A stretch of DNA of 64,000 nucleotides from JANQPA01 sp964628385 (GCA_964628385.1 CAZVOD010000013.1:1-64000); one strand, 5' to 3'; positions 53,719 through 63,386 are shown, numbered from the stretch's first letter. Made by a program: numbers and translations. Notes: a model not told the origin generated them from the letters alone.

Positions 53719-54345
53719 ATGAGCGAAAAAGTTATAGAAATATTGTCCAACAAACTAAAAGCCCCCTTGCCGGGCCCGGTCGCCCAGCAAAAAATGTCTG
53801 CTATAGGCCATAAAATCATGGCTAGCGCTCCATCCAATGCCAGGGTGGCAGCAGTACTAGCTCTGTTCTATCCCAAACCCGACGATTGGCATCTGGTACT
53901 CATAGAAAGAGCCTCCAAGAATCTGAGGGATCGCCATAAAGGTCAAATTAGCTTTCCGGGTGGACGCGCAGAGCCCGAAGATCAATCACTATCTGATACA
54001 GCACTTCGCGAAACGGAAGAAGAAGTGGGAGTAAAAGCAGAAACAATAGAGCTACTCGGCTCATTAACAGAGCTGTACATACCAGTCAGTAATTACAATG
54101 TCAATCCATACGTTGGCTACACGGAATACACCCCAAAATTTATTCCCGAAGTAAGTGAAGTGGCAGGTATCCTGGAAGTACCCGTTTCTGCCCTCATCAA
54201 TCCGGATACCGTCAAAAAAACAATGGTAAGCGATGAGAATGGTATTCGACTGAAGAATGTTCCCTACTTCGATGTTAATGGAAAAATTGTATGGGGAGCT
54301 ACTGCAATGATGCTAAGCGAATTACTTGAGGTAATCAAAAGTTAG
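53719..54345 (+). CDS. Nudix hydrolase, CoA pyrophosphatase type
   Basis: A 208-residue Nudix enzyme that likely hydrolyses CoA or acyl-CoA to 3',5'-ADP and phosphopantetheine. The Nudix box G-x5-E-x7-R-E-x2-E-E-x-G is complete in GGRAEPEDQSLSDTALRETEEEVG, and the upstream CoA-type motif L-x-E-R-x3-N-L-R-x2-K-G-Q-I-S-F-P-G-G is present. The ATG at 53719 is chosen; an in-frame start at 53659 lies within the hemD terminator. It stands next to icmF, a CoA-ester enzyme, but whether that matters is unknown. Confidence 0.9.
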   Translation: MSEKVIEILSNKLKAPLPGPVAQQKMSAIGHKIMASAPSNARVAAVLALFYPKPDDWHLVLIERASKNLRDRHKGQISFPGGRAEPEDQSLSDTALRETEEEVGVKAETIELLGSLTELYIPVSNYNVNPYVGYTEYTPKFIPEVSEVAGILEVPVSALINPDTVKKTMVSDENGIRLKNVPYFDVNGKIVWGATAMMLSELLEVIKS

Positions 54346-54509
54346 CTTGCATCACCAGTTTTTTACCAATTCTCAATACAATAGACCTGTTTAAGTCTTT
54401 TAAACAAATAGTCCCTTCAAATACTTGTAATATATGAGCAAAAAAATTTGCTTATTTTTACTTTTAGTTACGAATTCCAAAAAGCCTGTTAACCAAATAA
54501 ATCCAATCT

Positions 54510-57500
54510 ATGGAAAAGACAGCACCTTATCAGCTAAAGAACAAAGTAAGAATAGTGACAGCAGCCTCCCTGTTTGATGGTCACGATGCAGCTATTAATA
54601 TTATGCGCCGCATTATGCAAAGCTCAGGGGCCGAGATCATCCACCTTGGTCATAACCGTTCTGTACAGGAAATCGTAGATACAGCCATTCAGGAAGATGT
54701 ACAGGGTATTGCTATCACTTCTTATCAGGGAGGTCATACTGAATTTTTCAAATACATGTACGATCTGTTACGCGAGCGTGGAGCAGATCATATTAAAATA
54801 TTCGGCGGCGGTGGAGGAACTATCCTGGACTCCGAAATAGAAGAATTACACAACTATGGAATCACCAGAATCTATTCTCCGGATGATGGCCGACAGCTCG
54901 GTCTTCAGGGCATGATCAATGATGTGTTACAGCAGTGTGATTTTCCGGTAGGCCAAAAACTAAATGGCGAACTCAATCAGTACAAAGAAAAAAATCCGGT
55001 AGCTTTAGCCAAGATGATCTCGGCTGTAGAAAACTACCCAGATCAAAGTATTAACTGGCTCAAAGAAGTTCAAAACGAAAGCCAGACCAAAGAAAAAATA
55101 ACGCCGGTATTAGGCATTACAGGTACGGGTGGTGCCGGTAAATCCAGTCTTGTCGACGAGCTGGTCAGGCGTTTTCTACTGGATTTTGATGATAAAACGA
55201 TGGCTATCGTATCTGTAGACCCTTCCAAAAGAAAAACAGGCGGTGCCCTCCTGGGCGATCGTATACGAATGAATTCGGCGTATTCTCCTCGTGTATACAT
55301 GCGCTCTCTGGCTACCCGCCAGTCTAACCTTGCGCTTTCCCGGCATGTACAAAGTGCGGTTGATATTCTCAAAGCAGCTAGGTTTGATCTGATCATTCTG
55401 GAGACTTCCGGTATTGGACAGTCAGACACAGAGATTGTCGACCATTCAGATGTATCTTTATATGTAATGACTCCGGAATACGGTGCTGCCACCCAGTTGG
55501 AAAAAATTGATATGCTGGACTTTGCCGACATCATTGCTATCAACAAATTTGATAAAAGAGGCGCAAAAGATGCTTTGAGAGACGTAAAAAAGCAGTATCA
55601 GCGCAATAATATGCTCTTTGACCAGTCAGTTGAAGCAATGCCCGTTTTTGGTACTATTGCTTCTCAGTTTAATGATCCGGGCATGAATAAGCTTTACCGG
55701 ACTATCATTGACAAGCTGGTGGACAAAACACAGGCAGATCTAAAATCCACTTTTGAAAATACGACCGGCAGCAGTGAGAAGATATACATCATTCCACCTA
55801 ACAGAACGCGTTACCTATCAGAAATTTCTGAAAACAACCGGCAATATGATGAGTGGGTAGAACGACAGGTAGAACAGGCCAGAAAGCTCTATAGCCTCAG
55901 TACTACCATTCAAACGCTCAGGCAGAATGAGCAAATCGAAGAAAACCAACCGGTTATTGAGTTCCTTCAAAAGTCCTACGACGAATTATACCTGGATCTG
56001 GACGGGCAAGCCAAGCGCATACTTGATGCCTGGGAGGAAAAGCGCGCAGCTTATGAATCTGACGAGTTTGTTTATTATGTAAGAAATAAGGAAATAAAAG
56101 TACCCACGAAAGTTACTACACTTTCCGGCTCAAAAATACCCAGGGTTATGCTTCCCAAATTTAAGGATTGGGGAGAGATACTACGCTGGGCCATGCAGGA
56201 AAATGTTCCTGGTGAATTTCCATACACAGCCGGTGTATTTCCTTTTAAGAGGAAAGGAGAAGACCCAACCCGGATGTTCGCCGGTGAGGGCGGCCCGGAA
56301 AGAACCAACAAGAGGTTCCATTATTTATCTTACGGTATGCCAGCAGCCCGCTTATCTACAGCATTTGACTCCGTAACCTTATACGGAGAGGACCCTGATT
56401 ACCGACCCGATATATATGGTAAAATCGGCAACTCAGGCGTGAGTATTTGTTGTCTGGATGATGCCAAAAAACTGTATTCCGGCTTTGACCTTTGCAACCC
56501 GAAGACTTCTGTTTCTATGACAATCAACGGGCCGGCTGCCACGATGTGTGCATTTTTCATGAATGCGGCCATCGACCAGCAATGTGAAATTTATATAAAG
56601 GAAAATAAGCTGGAGCACTTGGTAGAAGCCAAGCTAAAAGAGATGTACGATGATCAGGGCCTAGAGCGTCCTCAATATCGCGGCGAATTACCAGAAAGTA
56701 ATAATGGGCTGGGCCTATTGCTGCTTGGTATTACCGGAGATCAGGTGCTGGAAGAGCAGCCCTATCAAGAACTAAAAGCCCGGGCCCTGAATGCTGTGCG
56801 CGGTACGGTGCAAGCGGATATCCTGAAAGAAGACCAGGCTCAGAATACCTGTATTTTCTCCACAGAGTTTTCCCTAAAGCTAATGGGAGATGTTCAGGAA
56901 TATTTCATCCAGAATAAGGTCAAGAATTTTTATTCGGTTTCTATTTCCGGGTATCATATTGCCGAGGCTGGTGCCAACCCAATCACTCAGTTGGCCTTCA
57001 CACTTGCTAATGGCTTTACCTTTGTAGAGTATTACCTGTCCAGAGGAATGGATATCAATCATTTTGCGCCTAACCTTTCTTTCTTCTTTTCTAATGGTGT
57101 AGATCCTGAATACGCAGTGATCGGCCGGGTAGCTAGGAGAATATGGTCTAAGGCTATGAAGTACAAGTACAATGCCAACGAGCGAGCGCAAAAGCTCAAA
57201 TACCACATACAGACGTCAGGGCGTTCGTTGCACGCTCAGGAAATTGACTTTAATGATATTCGCACCACTTTACAGGCGCTTTATGCCATTTACGACAATT
57301 GTAATTCCTTGCATACCAACGCCTACGATGAAGCCATCACTACTCCGACTGAAGCTAGTGTGCGCCGGGCTGTGGCTATTCAAATGATCATTAACCACGA
57401 GCTGGGAATGACCAAAAATGAGAATCCATTGCAGGGATCATTTATCATAGAAGAGTTAACCGACCTGGTAGAGAAAGCCGTACTGATGGAGTTTGACAGA

Positions 57501-57899
57501 ATTACAGAAAGAGGCGGCGTACTCGGCGCCATGGAAACAATGTACCAGCGGAGTAAGATTCAGGAAGAGAGCTTGCATTACGAAACACTGAAACATAACG
57601 GTGAGTATCCTATTATTGGAGTGAACACCTTCCTAAATAAAGATGGTTCACCAACGGTAGCCCCCGGAGAAGTTATCCGTTCTTCAGCAGAGGAGAAGGA
57701 AGATCAAATCAATACACTGAGAAGTTTGCAAAAAAATAAAGCTCAAATAGCTGCCCAAAAGCTTGATACGCTCCAAAAAGCAGCTATCAATAATGAGAAC
57801 TTGTTCACTCACCTCATGGAAGCGACTAAAGTGGCTTCTCTTGGACAGATTACTAACGCCTTGTACGAAGTTGGTGGTCAGTATAGAAGAAATATGTAA
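54510..57899 (+). CDS. icmF: Fused isobutyryl-CoA mutase IcmF
   Basis: A 1129-residue fusion that interconverts isobutyryl-CoA and n-butyryl-CoA (some also pivalyl/isovaleryl-CoA) with adenosylcobalamin. Domain order is as in known IcmF: a B12 domain (about 10-150) with D-G-H-D at 23-26, where H25 is the cobalt ligand, and later the SYQGGH loop; then a MeaB-like G-protein chaperone (about 195-430) with P-loop G-T-G-G-A-G-K-S-S (205-213) and NKFD; a linker; then the TIM-barrel mutase (about 570-1129) with YTAGVFPFK and RLHTNAYDE-like SLHTNAYDEAITTPTE. The organism must make or import B12. Confidence 0.95.
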   Translation: MEKTAPYQLKNKVRIVTAASLFDGHDAAINIMRRIMQSSGAEIIHLGHNRSVQEIVDTAIQEDVQGIAITSYQGGHTEFFKYMYDLLRERGADHIKIFGGGGGTILDSEIEELHNYGITRIYSPDDGRQLGLQGMINDVLQQCDFPVGQKLNGELNQYKEKNPVALAKMISAVENYPDQSINWLKEVQNESQTKEKITPVLGITGTGGAGKSSLVDELVRRFLLDFDDKTMAIVSVDPSKRKTGGALLGDRIRMNSAYSPRVYMRSLATRQSNLALSRHVQSAVDILKAARFDLIILETSGIGQSDTEIVDHSDVSLYVMTPEYGAATQLEKIDMLDFADIIAINKFDKRGAKDALRDVKKQYQRNNMLFDQSVEAMPVFGTIASQFNDPGMNKLYRTIIDKLVDKTQADLKSTFENTTGSSEKIYIIPPNRTRYLSEISENNRQYDEWVERQVEQARKLYSLSTTIQTLRQNEQIEENQPVIEFLQKSYDELYLDLDGQAKRILDAWEEKRAAYESDEFVYYVRNKEIKVPTKVTTLSGSKIPRVMLPKFKDWGEILRWAMQENVPGEFPYTAGVFPFKRKGEDPTRMFAGEGGPERTNKRFHYLSYGMPAARLSTAFDSVTLYGEDPDYRPDIYGKIGNSGVSICCLDDAKKLYSGFDLCNPKTSVSMTINGPAATMCAFFMNAAIDQQCEIYIKENKLEHLVEAKLKEMYDDQGLERPQYRGELPESNNGLGLLLLGITGDQVLEEQPYQELKARALNAVRGTVQADILKEDQAQNTCIFSTEFSLKLMGDVQEYFIQNKVKNFYSVSISGYHIAEAGANPITQLAFTLANGFTFVEYYLSRGMDINHFAPNLSFFFSNGVDPEYAVIGRVARRIWSKAMKYKYNANERAQKLKYHIQTSGRSLHAQEIDFNDIRTTLQALYAIYDNCNSLHTNAYDEAITTPTEASVRRAVAIQMIINHELGMTKNENPLQGSFIIEELTDLVEKAVLMEFDRITERGGVLGAMETMYQRSKIQEESLHYETLKHNGEYPIIGVNTFLNKDGSPTVAPGEVIRSSAEEKEDQINTLRSLQKNKAQIAAQKLDTLQKAAINNENLFTHLMEATKVASLGQITNALYEVGGQYRRNM

Positions 57900-57910
57900 A
57901 ATTTACTGCC

Positions 57911-57939
57911 GAGAGATGTCAATACTATTGATATCTCTC
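57911..57939 (+). terminator. Terminator-like hairpin after icmF
   Basis: GAGAGATGTCAAT (57911-57923) and ATTGATATCTCTC (57927-57939) pair with one G-T wobble around ACT, 12 bases after the icmF stop. Only a short T tract follows. Confidence 0.6.
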
Positions 57940-57961
57940 CACATTTCAACTCAGCATTTCT

Positions 57962-58198
57962 CTACTCCCCAATAAATGCCATTGGGCCTGTCCAAGTGCC
58001 GTCCTTTTTGATGCTATAATGCAAATGAGGGTTAATGGATTGACCAGAGCTACCAACAAAACCGATCAAATTTCCCCATTTCCCTTTTTTCTCTGCTATC
58101 GGTACAATGCCCTCAGCCGTAGCTACAACACTGGGTTTTGCTGTTGAAATCGCAAATAGACAGAAATGGGTTCTCCCGAAACCATTTCCAAGTGGCAT
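57962..58198 (-). pseudogene. Remnant of an M23 (LytM) peptidase
   Basis: A 78-codon frame resembling two ends of an M23 metallopeptidase with the middle missing: VVATAEGIVPIAEKKGKWGN matches the strand before the catalytic domain's core, while IGFVGSSGQSINPHLHYSI matches the C-terminal H-x-H (PHLHY) region and FIGE the family's end. The central part, with the first zinc ligands and Y-x-H, is deleted, so it is inactive. It starts 5 bases after the preceding lipoprotein gene's stop. Confidence 0.62.
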
Positions 58199-58203
58199 AG
58201 CAT

Positions 58204-59043
58204 CTATTGACTGCGCTTCACCATATCCAACTCCATCATGCTTCCATCCCAGAAGGTCATCTTCATTTTTACAAAACCATAATTTTCACTGAAATAAAAA
58301 GTAGAGTAAGTAGTACCCTTGCGAGATTCGCTTTCTGCCGAGACTTCCCAAACTGGTACGTTAGCTGAGGTAAAGGGTAGTCGAAGGGAGGTTTTTTTAT
58401 CAATCTGATAAGTATTGTAAAAGTAAAGGGTACTTTCAAAGGGAATTCTGGTGGCAACGGACCATTCTTCAGATACCGTCAAATTATCTTGCCAGGTTTT
58501 TCCCACTTCTATCGGGTATTCAACCTGAGGAAAAGGGGCCAGCTCCAACAGAGCGAAGCCTGAATTACGAGGAGGAAATAAAAATACCTTACTTGAATCT
58601 TCCGTCAGGCCACTTAGATCAGTGATAGGAATGATCGTACCTTTTTCATTAAAATACTCGTAAACAATCATAGTTTGCTGACCGGCCTGGGTAGCATTCG
58701 CAGTGTTCTTCAATACCTTCAACCGAATGCCATCAATTGGATACTCACTGCTTAGCAATTTTCCTGTGGGAACATCCATATATTTCCAGCTCAGTGGATC
58801 ACGTGCCTGAAAATCATAAAAAGTGACGATCTTCTTTTCCTGACCAGTACTGTCAATGAATCGGGCCTGATATTCCTGAATAAGGCTGGCCGTGTAGATT
58901 TTATTATCTTTTACATTCTCATTCTCCGGCCCTACATCCCTGGCAAATTCGGGATATTCGTAATCGTAGAAATCAGGAGCCTGATAACAGCCAGTTATTG
59001 AGAAGAGTAAGCACCCTATTAATATTTTTCGCATTGTTCTCAT
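58204..59043 (-). CDS. Hypothetical lipoprotein
   Basis: A 279-residue lipoprotein (lipobox ITGC at about residue 19). The mature protein has beta-rich character with EYPIEVGKTWQDNLTVSEEW, which recalls DUF-type envelope proteins of unknown role in this phylum. The ATG at 59043 follows the TonB receptor stop at 59063; a TTG at 59058 in frame adds five Lys-rich residues. It is probably co-transcribed with the receptor gene and may act in the same uptake system, but that is inference from position. Confidence 0.62.
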   Translation of the reverse strand: MRTMRKILIGCLLFSITGCYQAPDFYDYEYPEFARDVGPENENVKDNKIYTASLIQEYQARFIDSTGQEKKIVTFYDFQARDPLSWKYMDVPTGKLLSSEYPIDGIRLKVLKNTANATQAGQQTMIVYEYFNEKGTIIPITDLSGLTEDSSKVFLFPPRNSGFALLELAPFPQVEYPIEVGKTWQDNLTVSEEWSVATRIPFESTLYFYNTYQIDKKTSLRLPFTSANVPVWEVSAESESRKGTTYSTFYFSENYGFVKMKMTFWDGSMMELDMVKRSQ

Positions 59044-59062
59044 TTTTTTTGATTTCAACCCA

Positions 59063-61144
59063 TCACTTTTTTTTCCAAAACCGCACCTTCACCCCTCCAA
59101 AAATATTAACCCCCGGCCCCGGTTCAAAGAATCGATCCCCGAAAGCATTGATGCGGATATTGCTATTATAGTTGGTATCCAGAAGATTATTTACTCCGAA
59201 GAACGGAGTGAGCCGCCAATTATCAATATTAATCCGGTGACCCAATCTCAAATTTATAATTAAATAAGAATCATCCTGGCTGGTATTGGTATCATTAAGA
59301 AAAATATCACCGACAAAGCGAGCCTGTAAGGTGGAATACCAACCAGATTTATTAACGTATCTCACGGCCGAAGTCAGGAGCTGCTTTGGAATACCGGGTA
59401 AGAAGTTGCCGTCCAGGTCTACCCCGGCTATCTCGAAATTTTTGTATTGAAAATCTGAGTAGGTGTAGGAAAGGGTGCCGACTAAACCTTTGGCAATAAG
59501 CAGATTAGCAAATAGCTCTACCCCTTTTCTGGTTGACTGGCCAGCATTTCTGAAAAAAGTACGCCCCGGAAACGCTTCCAATTCAAAGGGGACAAGTTCA
59601 TTTTCCAGATTGATGCAAAAATAAGTAGCACTATATTTTAGTCTCTTTCCTAGTCTACCTTTGATCCCCACTTCGTAATTATTGGCTTCTTGGGGTCTGA
59701 GACTGGGGTTAAATCCACCTCTTCCGGAAGGGTTGGCTGATAACTCACTTAGTGTAGGCGTTTCAAAACTACTGGAATAATTTCCATATACCCTAAGCGC
59801 ATCTGAAACTTTGTAAGTAATGCCAAACAACGGATTCAGATTGTCCAGACCTGACTGACCGGAATCATCTCCATCCGAAAAGAAATTATCTCGCGCTTCC
59901 AGGTCCAGATCATCCCACCTCAATCCGAAGTGCACAAATAGTTTATCTAAGCTGATATTTTGAAGTAAATACAATCCCAAACTGGAAAAGCGCTCTTCCT
60001 GATCAAAAACGAGTTGTCCTTGTTCCCCTTCGTTATTGTTGTAGCGCCTGCGATCATCTACCTGATTTTCATAATCTGCCCCTACTTTTAATCGGTAGTC
60101 AGCAGCTCCTATTTTCCCATTGAACTGATAGCTGAATCCCAGTCCTGAAAAACCTCGATCGATCTCTACAATGCCACCAAAGCTAAATGGAAGCTTATTG
60201 GCGAATGTTCGGGTAAGATAAAAAGTGTTAGCAATGATACGATGGTTTTCACCGAATTGTCCATTGTACACCAGCCCTACTTTAGTTTGGTGTAGCTGCT
60301 CCCCTGCGTCAAATTCGACGTTTCTGTCTCTGGGTGCCCGTCTATCTCCCAGGGCTGTTTCTATGTCTACGCCACCCGGATCTTTAGCCACAGGGCTATT
60401 GACGTGATTGACTATAAACTTAAGATTTGAACCTTTACCCAGGCGGTACCCAAATTTTCCATTCATCAGATTGTTTTCTACCCTGCTGTGTCGTCTAAAA
60501 CCGTTGAGCTTTGTATGATTGCCATGAATGATATAACTAAATTTTCCAAGGCTTTGACCGGCTTTGACCTGATACTGCTGCAAGTCAAAGCTACCCAGCA
60601 AAGTTCGGGCTTCCGCAAAAAATCGGTCGGGCGCTTCTTCCGTATTTATATTGATAACACCACCGGAGGCATTACCGAAAAGGCCAGAAGCAGGACCTCT
60701 GATAACTTCAATCTCATCGATAATCCCCAAAGCCAGGTTATCCACCTGAGACTGCCCATCTGGAGTAGTTTCAGGCAAACCATCTACAATAATTTTTATG
60801 CCACGAATTCCAAAAGCGGAACGTGCGCCAAAGCCGCGAATAGAAATTCTCAGATCTTGGGCAAAATTAGTAGGATTCAAGGCCAGGATGCCAGGTTGAT
60901 AATTGAGCAGCTCATCGGCGGCGATCAATGGAAGGCCCTCGCTAACTTGTGATTTCTTGATCACACTGAGGGAAAAAGGCAGGTTCAGGTCTTCACCCTC
61001 TATTCGGGAAGCAGTCACTTCAAGTGGCTCAAACTCTCGTAGTAGTAGCGTATCGGACTGTTGTGCTTTACCGGAAAGCGCTAATCCATTAGCGAGGAGA
61101 GTACCCCAAAAGAGATACGGAATAGTATTTACCCAGGTTTTCAT
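59063..61144 (-). CDS. TonB-dependent outer-membrane receptor
   Basis: A 693-residue 22-strand beta-barrel importer. A signal peptide (about 1-27, ending GKAQ) precedes a plug domain with LEVTASRIEGEDLNLPFSLSVI, SIRGFGARSAFGIRGIKIIVDGLP and IEVIRGPASGLFGNASGGVINI. The barrel shows ANNYEVGIKGRLGKRLKYSATYF and a terminal NNLLDTNYNSNIRI...GGVKVRFWKKK. It lacks the carboxypeptidase-like N-terminal extension of SusC, so it is more like siderophore or vitamin receptors. A lipoprotein gene and an AraC regulator flank it. The substrate cannot be told. Confidence 0.92.
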   Translation of the reverse strand: MKTWVNTIPYLFWGTLLANGLALSGKAQQSDTLLLREFEPLEVTASRIEGEDLNLPFSLSVIKKSQVSEGLPLIAADELLNYQPGILALNPTNFAQDLRISIRGFGARSAFGIRGIKIIVDGLPETTPDGQSQVDNLALGIIDEIEVIRGPASGLFGNASGGVININTEEAPDRFFAEARTLLGSFDLQQYQVKAGQSLGKFSYIIHGNHTKLNGFRRHSRVENNLMNGKFGYRLGKGSNLKFIVNHVNSPVAKDPGGVDIETALGDRRAPRDRNVEFDAGEQLHQTKVGLVYNGQFGENHRIIANTFYLTRTFANKLPFSFGGIVEIDRGFSGLGFSYQFNGKIGAADYRLKVGADYENQVDDRRRYNNNEGEQGQLVFDQEERFSSLGLYLLQNISLDKLFVHFGLRWDDLDLEARDNFFSDGDDSGQSGLDNLNPLFGITYKVSDALRVYGNYSSSFETPTLSELSANPSGRGGFNPSLRPQEANNYEVGIKGRLGKRLKYSATYFCINLENELVPFELEAFPGRTFFRNAGQSTRKGVELFANLLIAKGLVGTLSYTYSDFQYKNFEIAGVDLDGNFLPGIPKQLLTSAVRYVNKSGWYSTLQARFVGDIFLNDTNTSQDDSYLIINLRLGHRINIDNWRLTPFFGVNNLLDTNYNSNIRINAFGDRFFEPGPGVNIFGGVKVRFWKKK

Positions 61145-61156
61145 TTATTTTTTGGG

Positions 61157-61164
61157 CAAAAGTA
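61157..61164 (-). promoter_or_regulatory. Putative -7 box just upstream of the TonB receptor gene
   Basis: Minus strand TACTTTTG followed by C is an exact TAnnTTTG match, only 12 bases from the ATG, which would give an almost leaderless mRNA. The -33 position reads TTTT, not TTTG. It lies between the AraC stop and the receptor start. Confidence 0.35.
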
Positions 61165-61173
61165 GGGTTTCTA

Positions 61174-62088
61174 TTACGCTTTAAAAAGGGCGGATCTAAA
61201 CTGCCGGGGGGTCTTATTTTCGGAGCGCTTGAAAAGTCTGCAAAAATAGCTGGTATCACTAAAACCAATCTCATAACAGATTTCAGAAAGCGACTTATTG
61301 CGATCTGCTAGTAGCTGTTTGGATCGTTCTATACGCTCCTTGTTGATATATTCAACAGGCGACACGCCAAAAGTATTTTTAAAGCATTTAAAGAAATGAG
61401 ATTTGCTCATACAGGCCTTCTGGCTAAGCTGCTCCACACTCAGGTCTTTAGACAGGTTTTTCTGGATAAAGTCAATGATAGCAGCCAGCCGGTTTTCCGA
61501 TTTATAATTTTTATAATCATCTATTAATATTTTCCTGGCTTTTGACTGCATCAGGCGGATAACTAGTTCCTTTAATAGCATATCAACAAAAACGTCTTTG
61601 GAGGAGTGATCTTCCAAAAATAAAAAGACCAGCCGGGAGGTGAGTAGGTGAACAGCATAATCATTGATCAGGTAAAGATGTTCATCTTCAAGCTCCCACT
61701 CTTTTTGCTCGCTTGTCTGTAGGGTTTTTTCATTAAAACTTGCTATGGTCTGTTTTATGAGTTCCGGCTCAAGCATCAGCGCCAAACATTTGGCAGGAGC
61801 ATCCATTGTAGCCTCCGGAAAGTCAATGACCATTTTTTCATCACTCGGTAAAACCACTGATGCTCCGGGCAAAAAATCAAAAGCCTCGCAGCCAGATAAG
61901 TGCATTACTTTTTTACCAGTGATCATGCTCGCAAAAATTGGATTATCAAACGTGAGCTCCACACCAGTGGCCGCCTGATGTGTTTCGTAGATATTCAGCT
62001 CGGCATGAGCAGAACTGTAAATAGTCCTGTTTTCTATCAGTTGTTCTAACCTTCTCTTCTTGTTGTGGTGATGTAGTGGGTTGTTCAT
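61174..62088 (-). CDS. AraC-family transcriptional regulator
   Basis: A 304-residue regulator with a C-terminal AraC DNA-binding domain of two HTH motifs: LSVEQLSQKACMSKSHFFKCFKNTFG and KSLSEICYEIGFSDTSYFCRLFK. The N-terminal 190 residues are a sensor domain I cannot assign to a ligand. The ATG at 62088 is used; an in-frame TTG at 62136 is also possible. Downstream on the same strand is a TonB receptor, upstream and divergent are the cox genes; either could be its target. A direct repeat at 62127-62158 lies in its promoter region. Confidence 0.88.
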   Translation of the reverse strand: MNNPLHHHNKKRRLEQLIENRTIYSSAHAELNIYETHQAATGVELTFDNPIFASMITGKKVMHLSGCEAFDFLPGASVVLPSDEKMVIDFPEATMDAPAKCLALMLEPELIKQTIASFNEKTLQTSEQKEWELEDEHLYLINDYAVHLLTSRLVFLFLEDHSSKDVFVDMLLKELVIRLMQSKARKILIDDYKNYKSENRLAAIIDFIQKNLSKDLSVEQLSQKACMSKSHFFKCFKNTFGVSPVEYINKERIERSKQLLADRNKSLSEICYEIGFSDTSYFCRLFKRSENKTPRQFRSALFKA

Positions 62089-62126
62089 ATTTTTGAGAAA
62101 ATCTCTTTTAAACTGACTACTAATAT

Positions 62127-62158
62127 TTTTGTGCAATTATAAAATACTTTTGTACAAT
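62127..62158. promoter_or_regulatory. Two direct repeats spaced 21 bases (candidate AraC site)
   Basis: TTTTGTGCAAT (62127-62137) and TTTTGTACAAT (62148-62158) agree at 10 of 11 positions and start exactly 21 bases apart, two helical turns, the geometry of AraC-type operators. TACTTTTG at 62145-62152 on the plus strand also matches the -7 consensus, so the second copy overlaps a possible coxG promoter with a leader of about 225 bases. Confidence 0.45.
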
Positions 62159-62382
62159 ATATTGAAATTTTATTTTTTAAATTTTGTAAAAAGTAAACAA
62201 AAATAAAGAAAACAAAAATAAGACACTTTGATGATAAACTATTATTAAAAGTGAAATGATCATCACGGGTTCACAGACGGGTTACCGATTAGCCATTCAC
62301 ACGCTACTTATTTTCCACTCTCATTCAATTACAATACAAAATAAAAACTAACTTAATCAAAGTTAAACCAAATTAAACAAGC

Positions 62383-62838
62383 ATGAAATTAAAAGGTCAA
62401 CACAATTTTGCAACCACTCCCAAAATACTCTGGGACAAGCTCATGGACCCACAGGTACTAGCCCGGGTCACTCCAGGAGTGTCCCGGCTGGAAAAGCTAG
62501 AAGAAGACAAGTACGAGGCTATTGCTGATGTAAAGCTAGGGCCGGTAAAAGGCTCATTTAAAGGAGACCTAGCGGTGGAAGAAAAACAGGAGCCAGCGCA
62601 TTTTAAGCTAGTTATCAAGCAAACCAGTAAGATTGGCAATGTTGCGGCTGAAGTCGCCATTGATATTACGCCTGCCGAAGGCCACCAGACAGAGATGTCT
62701 TTTGATGGAGCAGCCAAGTTATCGGGCTTACTTGCCCGCACGGGTCAGCGCGTACTCAGTGGTGTAGCCAACACCCTGACCAAGCAATTTTTTCAGGCGA
62801 TGGAAGAAGAGTTGGCCAGTACACCTACAGAAACCTAG
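62383..62838 (+). CDS. coxG: CoxG-like SRPBCC protein
   Basis: A 151-residue protein of the CoxG/SRPBCC (START-like) family, which in Oligotropha anchors CO dehydrogenase to the membrane. Seen: KLKGQHNFATTPKILWDKLMDP, the LARVTPGVSRLEKL segment (equivalent of L..C.PG....), DVKLGPVKGSFKGDL and LSGLLARTGQRVLSGVANTLTKQFF. It lies 53 bases upstream of coxS and is divergent from the AraC regulator. Typical CoxG proteins are longer because of a C-terminal membrane tail, absent here. Confidence 0.87.
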   Translation: MKLKGQHNFATTPKILWDKLMDPQVLARVTPGVSRLEKLEEDKYEAIADVKLGPVKGSFKGDLAVEEKQEPAHFKLVIKQTSKIGNVAAEVAIDITPAEGHQTEMSFDGAAKLSGLLARTGQRVLSGVANTLTKQFFQAMEEELASTPTET

Positions 62839-62891
62839 AATAAACAATCGATTCAAGATAAACTATTTATAAACCAAATCTCGCATATTTT

Positions 62892-63386
62892 ATGAGCGTC
62901 ACTATTAACCTCACTGTCAATGGTAAAGCAGTAAGTAAGGATATAGAGCCCAGAACTTTGCTGGCCTACTTCTTACGTGATGATTTAGGGTTGACAGGCA
63001 CACACATTGGTTGTGATACCAGTGGATGCGGAGCCTGCACTATTCTGGTAGACGGACATGCAGTAAAATCGTGCACCATACTTGCTGTTCAGGCAGATGG
63101 TTGTGAAGTCACTACTATTGAAGGCTTGGCAGAAAATGGTCATTTACACCCACTTCAGGAGGGTTTCAAGGAAGAACACGGCCTTCAGTGTGGCTTTTGT
63201 ACCCCGGGTATTGTTATGATGGCCAAAGACTTCCTACAGGACAATCCAAATCCTACGGAAGAGGAAATCAGACATGCTTTGGAAGGGAACATTTGCCGGT
63301 GTACCGGCTATCACAATATTGTGAAATCTATTCAGTATGCCGCCAGGCAATTATCTCAACAAAAAGAAAAAGAAGCTCAATTATGA
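62892..63386 (+). CDS. coxS: Aerobic CO dehydrogenase-type small subunit, 2Fe-2S protein
   Basis: A 164-residue iron-sulfur subunit of the xanthine oxidase family. The plant-type 2Fe-2S motif is HIGCDTSGCGACTILVDG plus C downstream (VKSC), and the second cluster is CGFCTPG...CRCTGYHNIV. It transfers electrons from the molybdenum site in the large subunit to FAD in the medium subunit. Its TGA overlaps the coxL ATG (ATGA). The medium (FAD) subunit, if present, must lie beyond the window. Substrate is not fixed by this subunit. Confidence 0.92.
   Translation: MSVTINLTVNGKAVSKDIEPRTLLAYFLRDDLGLTGTHIGCDTSGCGACTILVDGHAVKSCTILAVQADGCEVTTIEGLAENGHLHPLQEGFKEEHGLQCGFCTPGIVMMAKDFLQDNPNPTEEEIRHALEGNICRCTGYHNIVKSIQYAARQLSQQKEKEAQL

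Noticed and set aside
55070..55546. 158-codon frame opposite icmF
   Set aside because: Ser/Arg-rich shadow of the G-protein domain of IcmF; no independent evidence.
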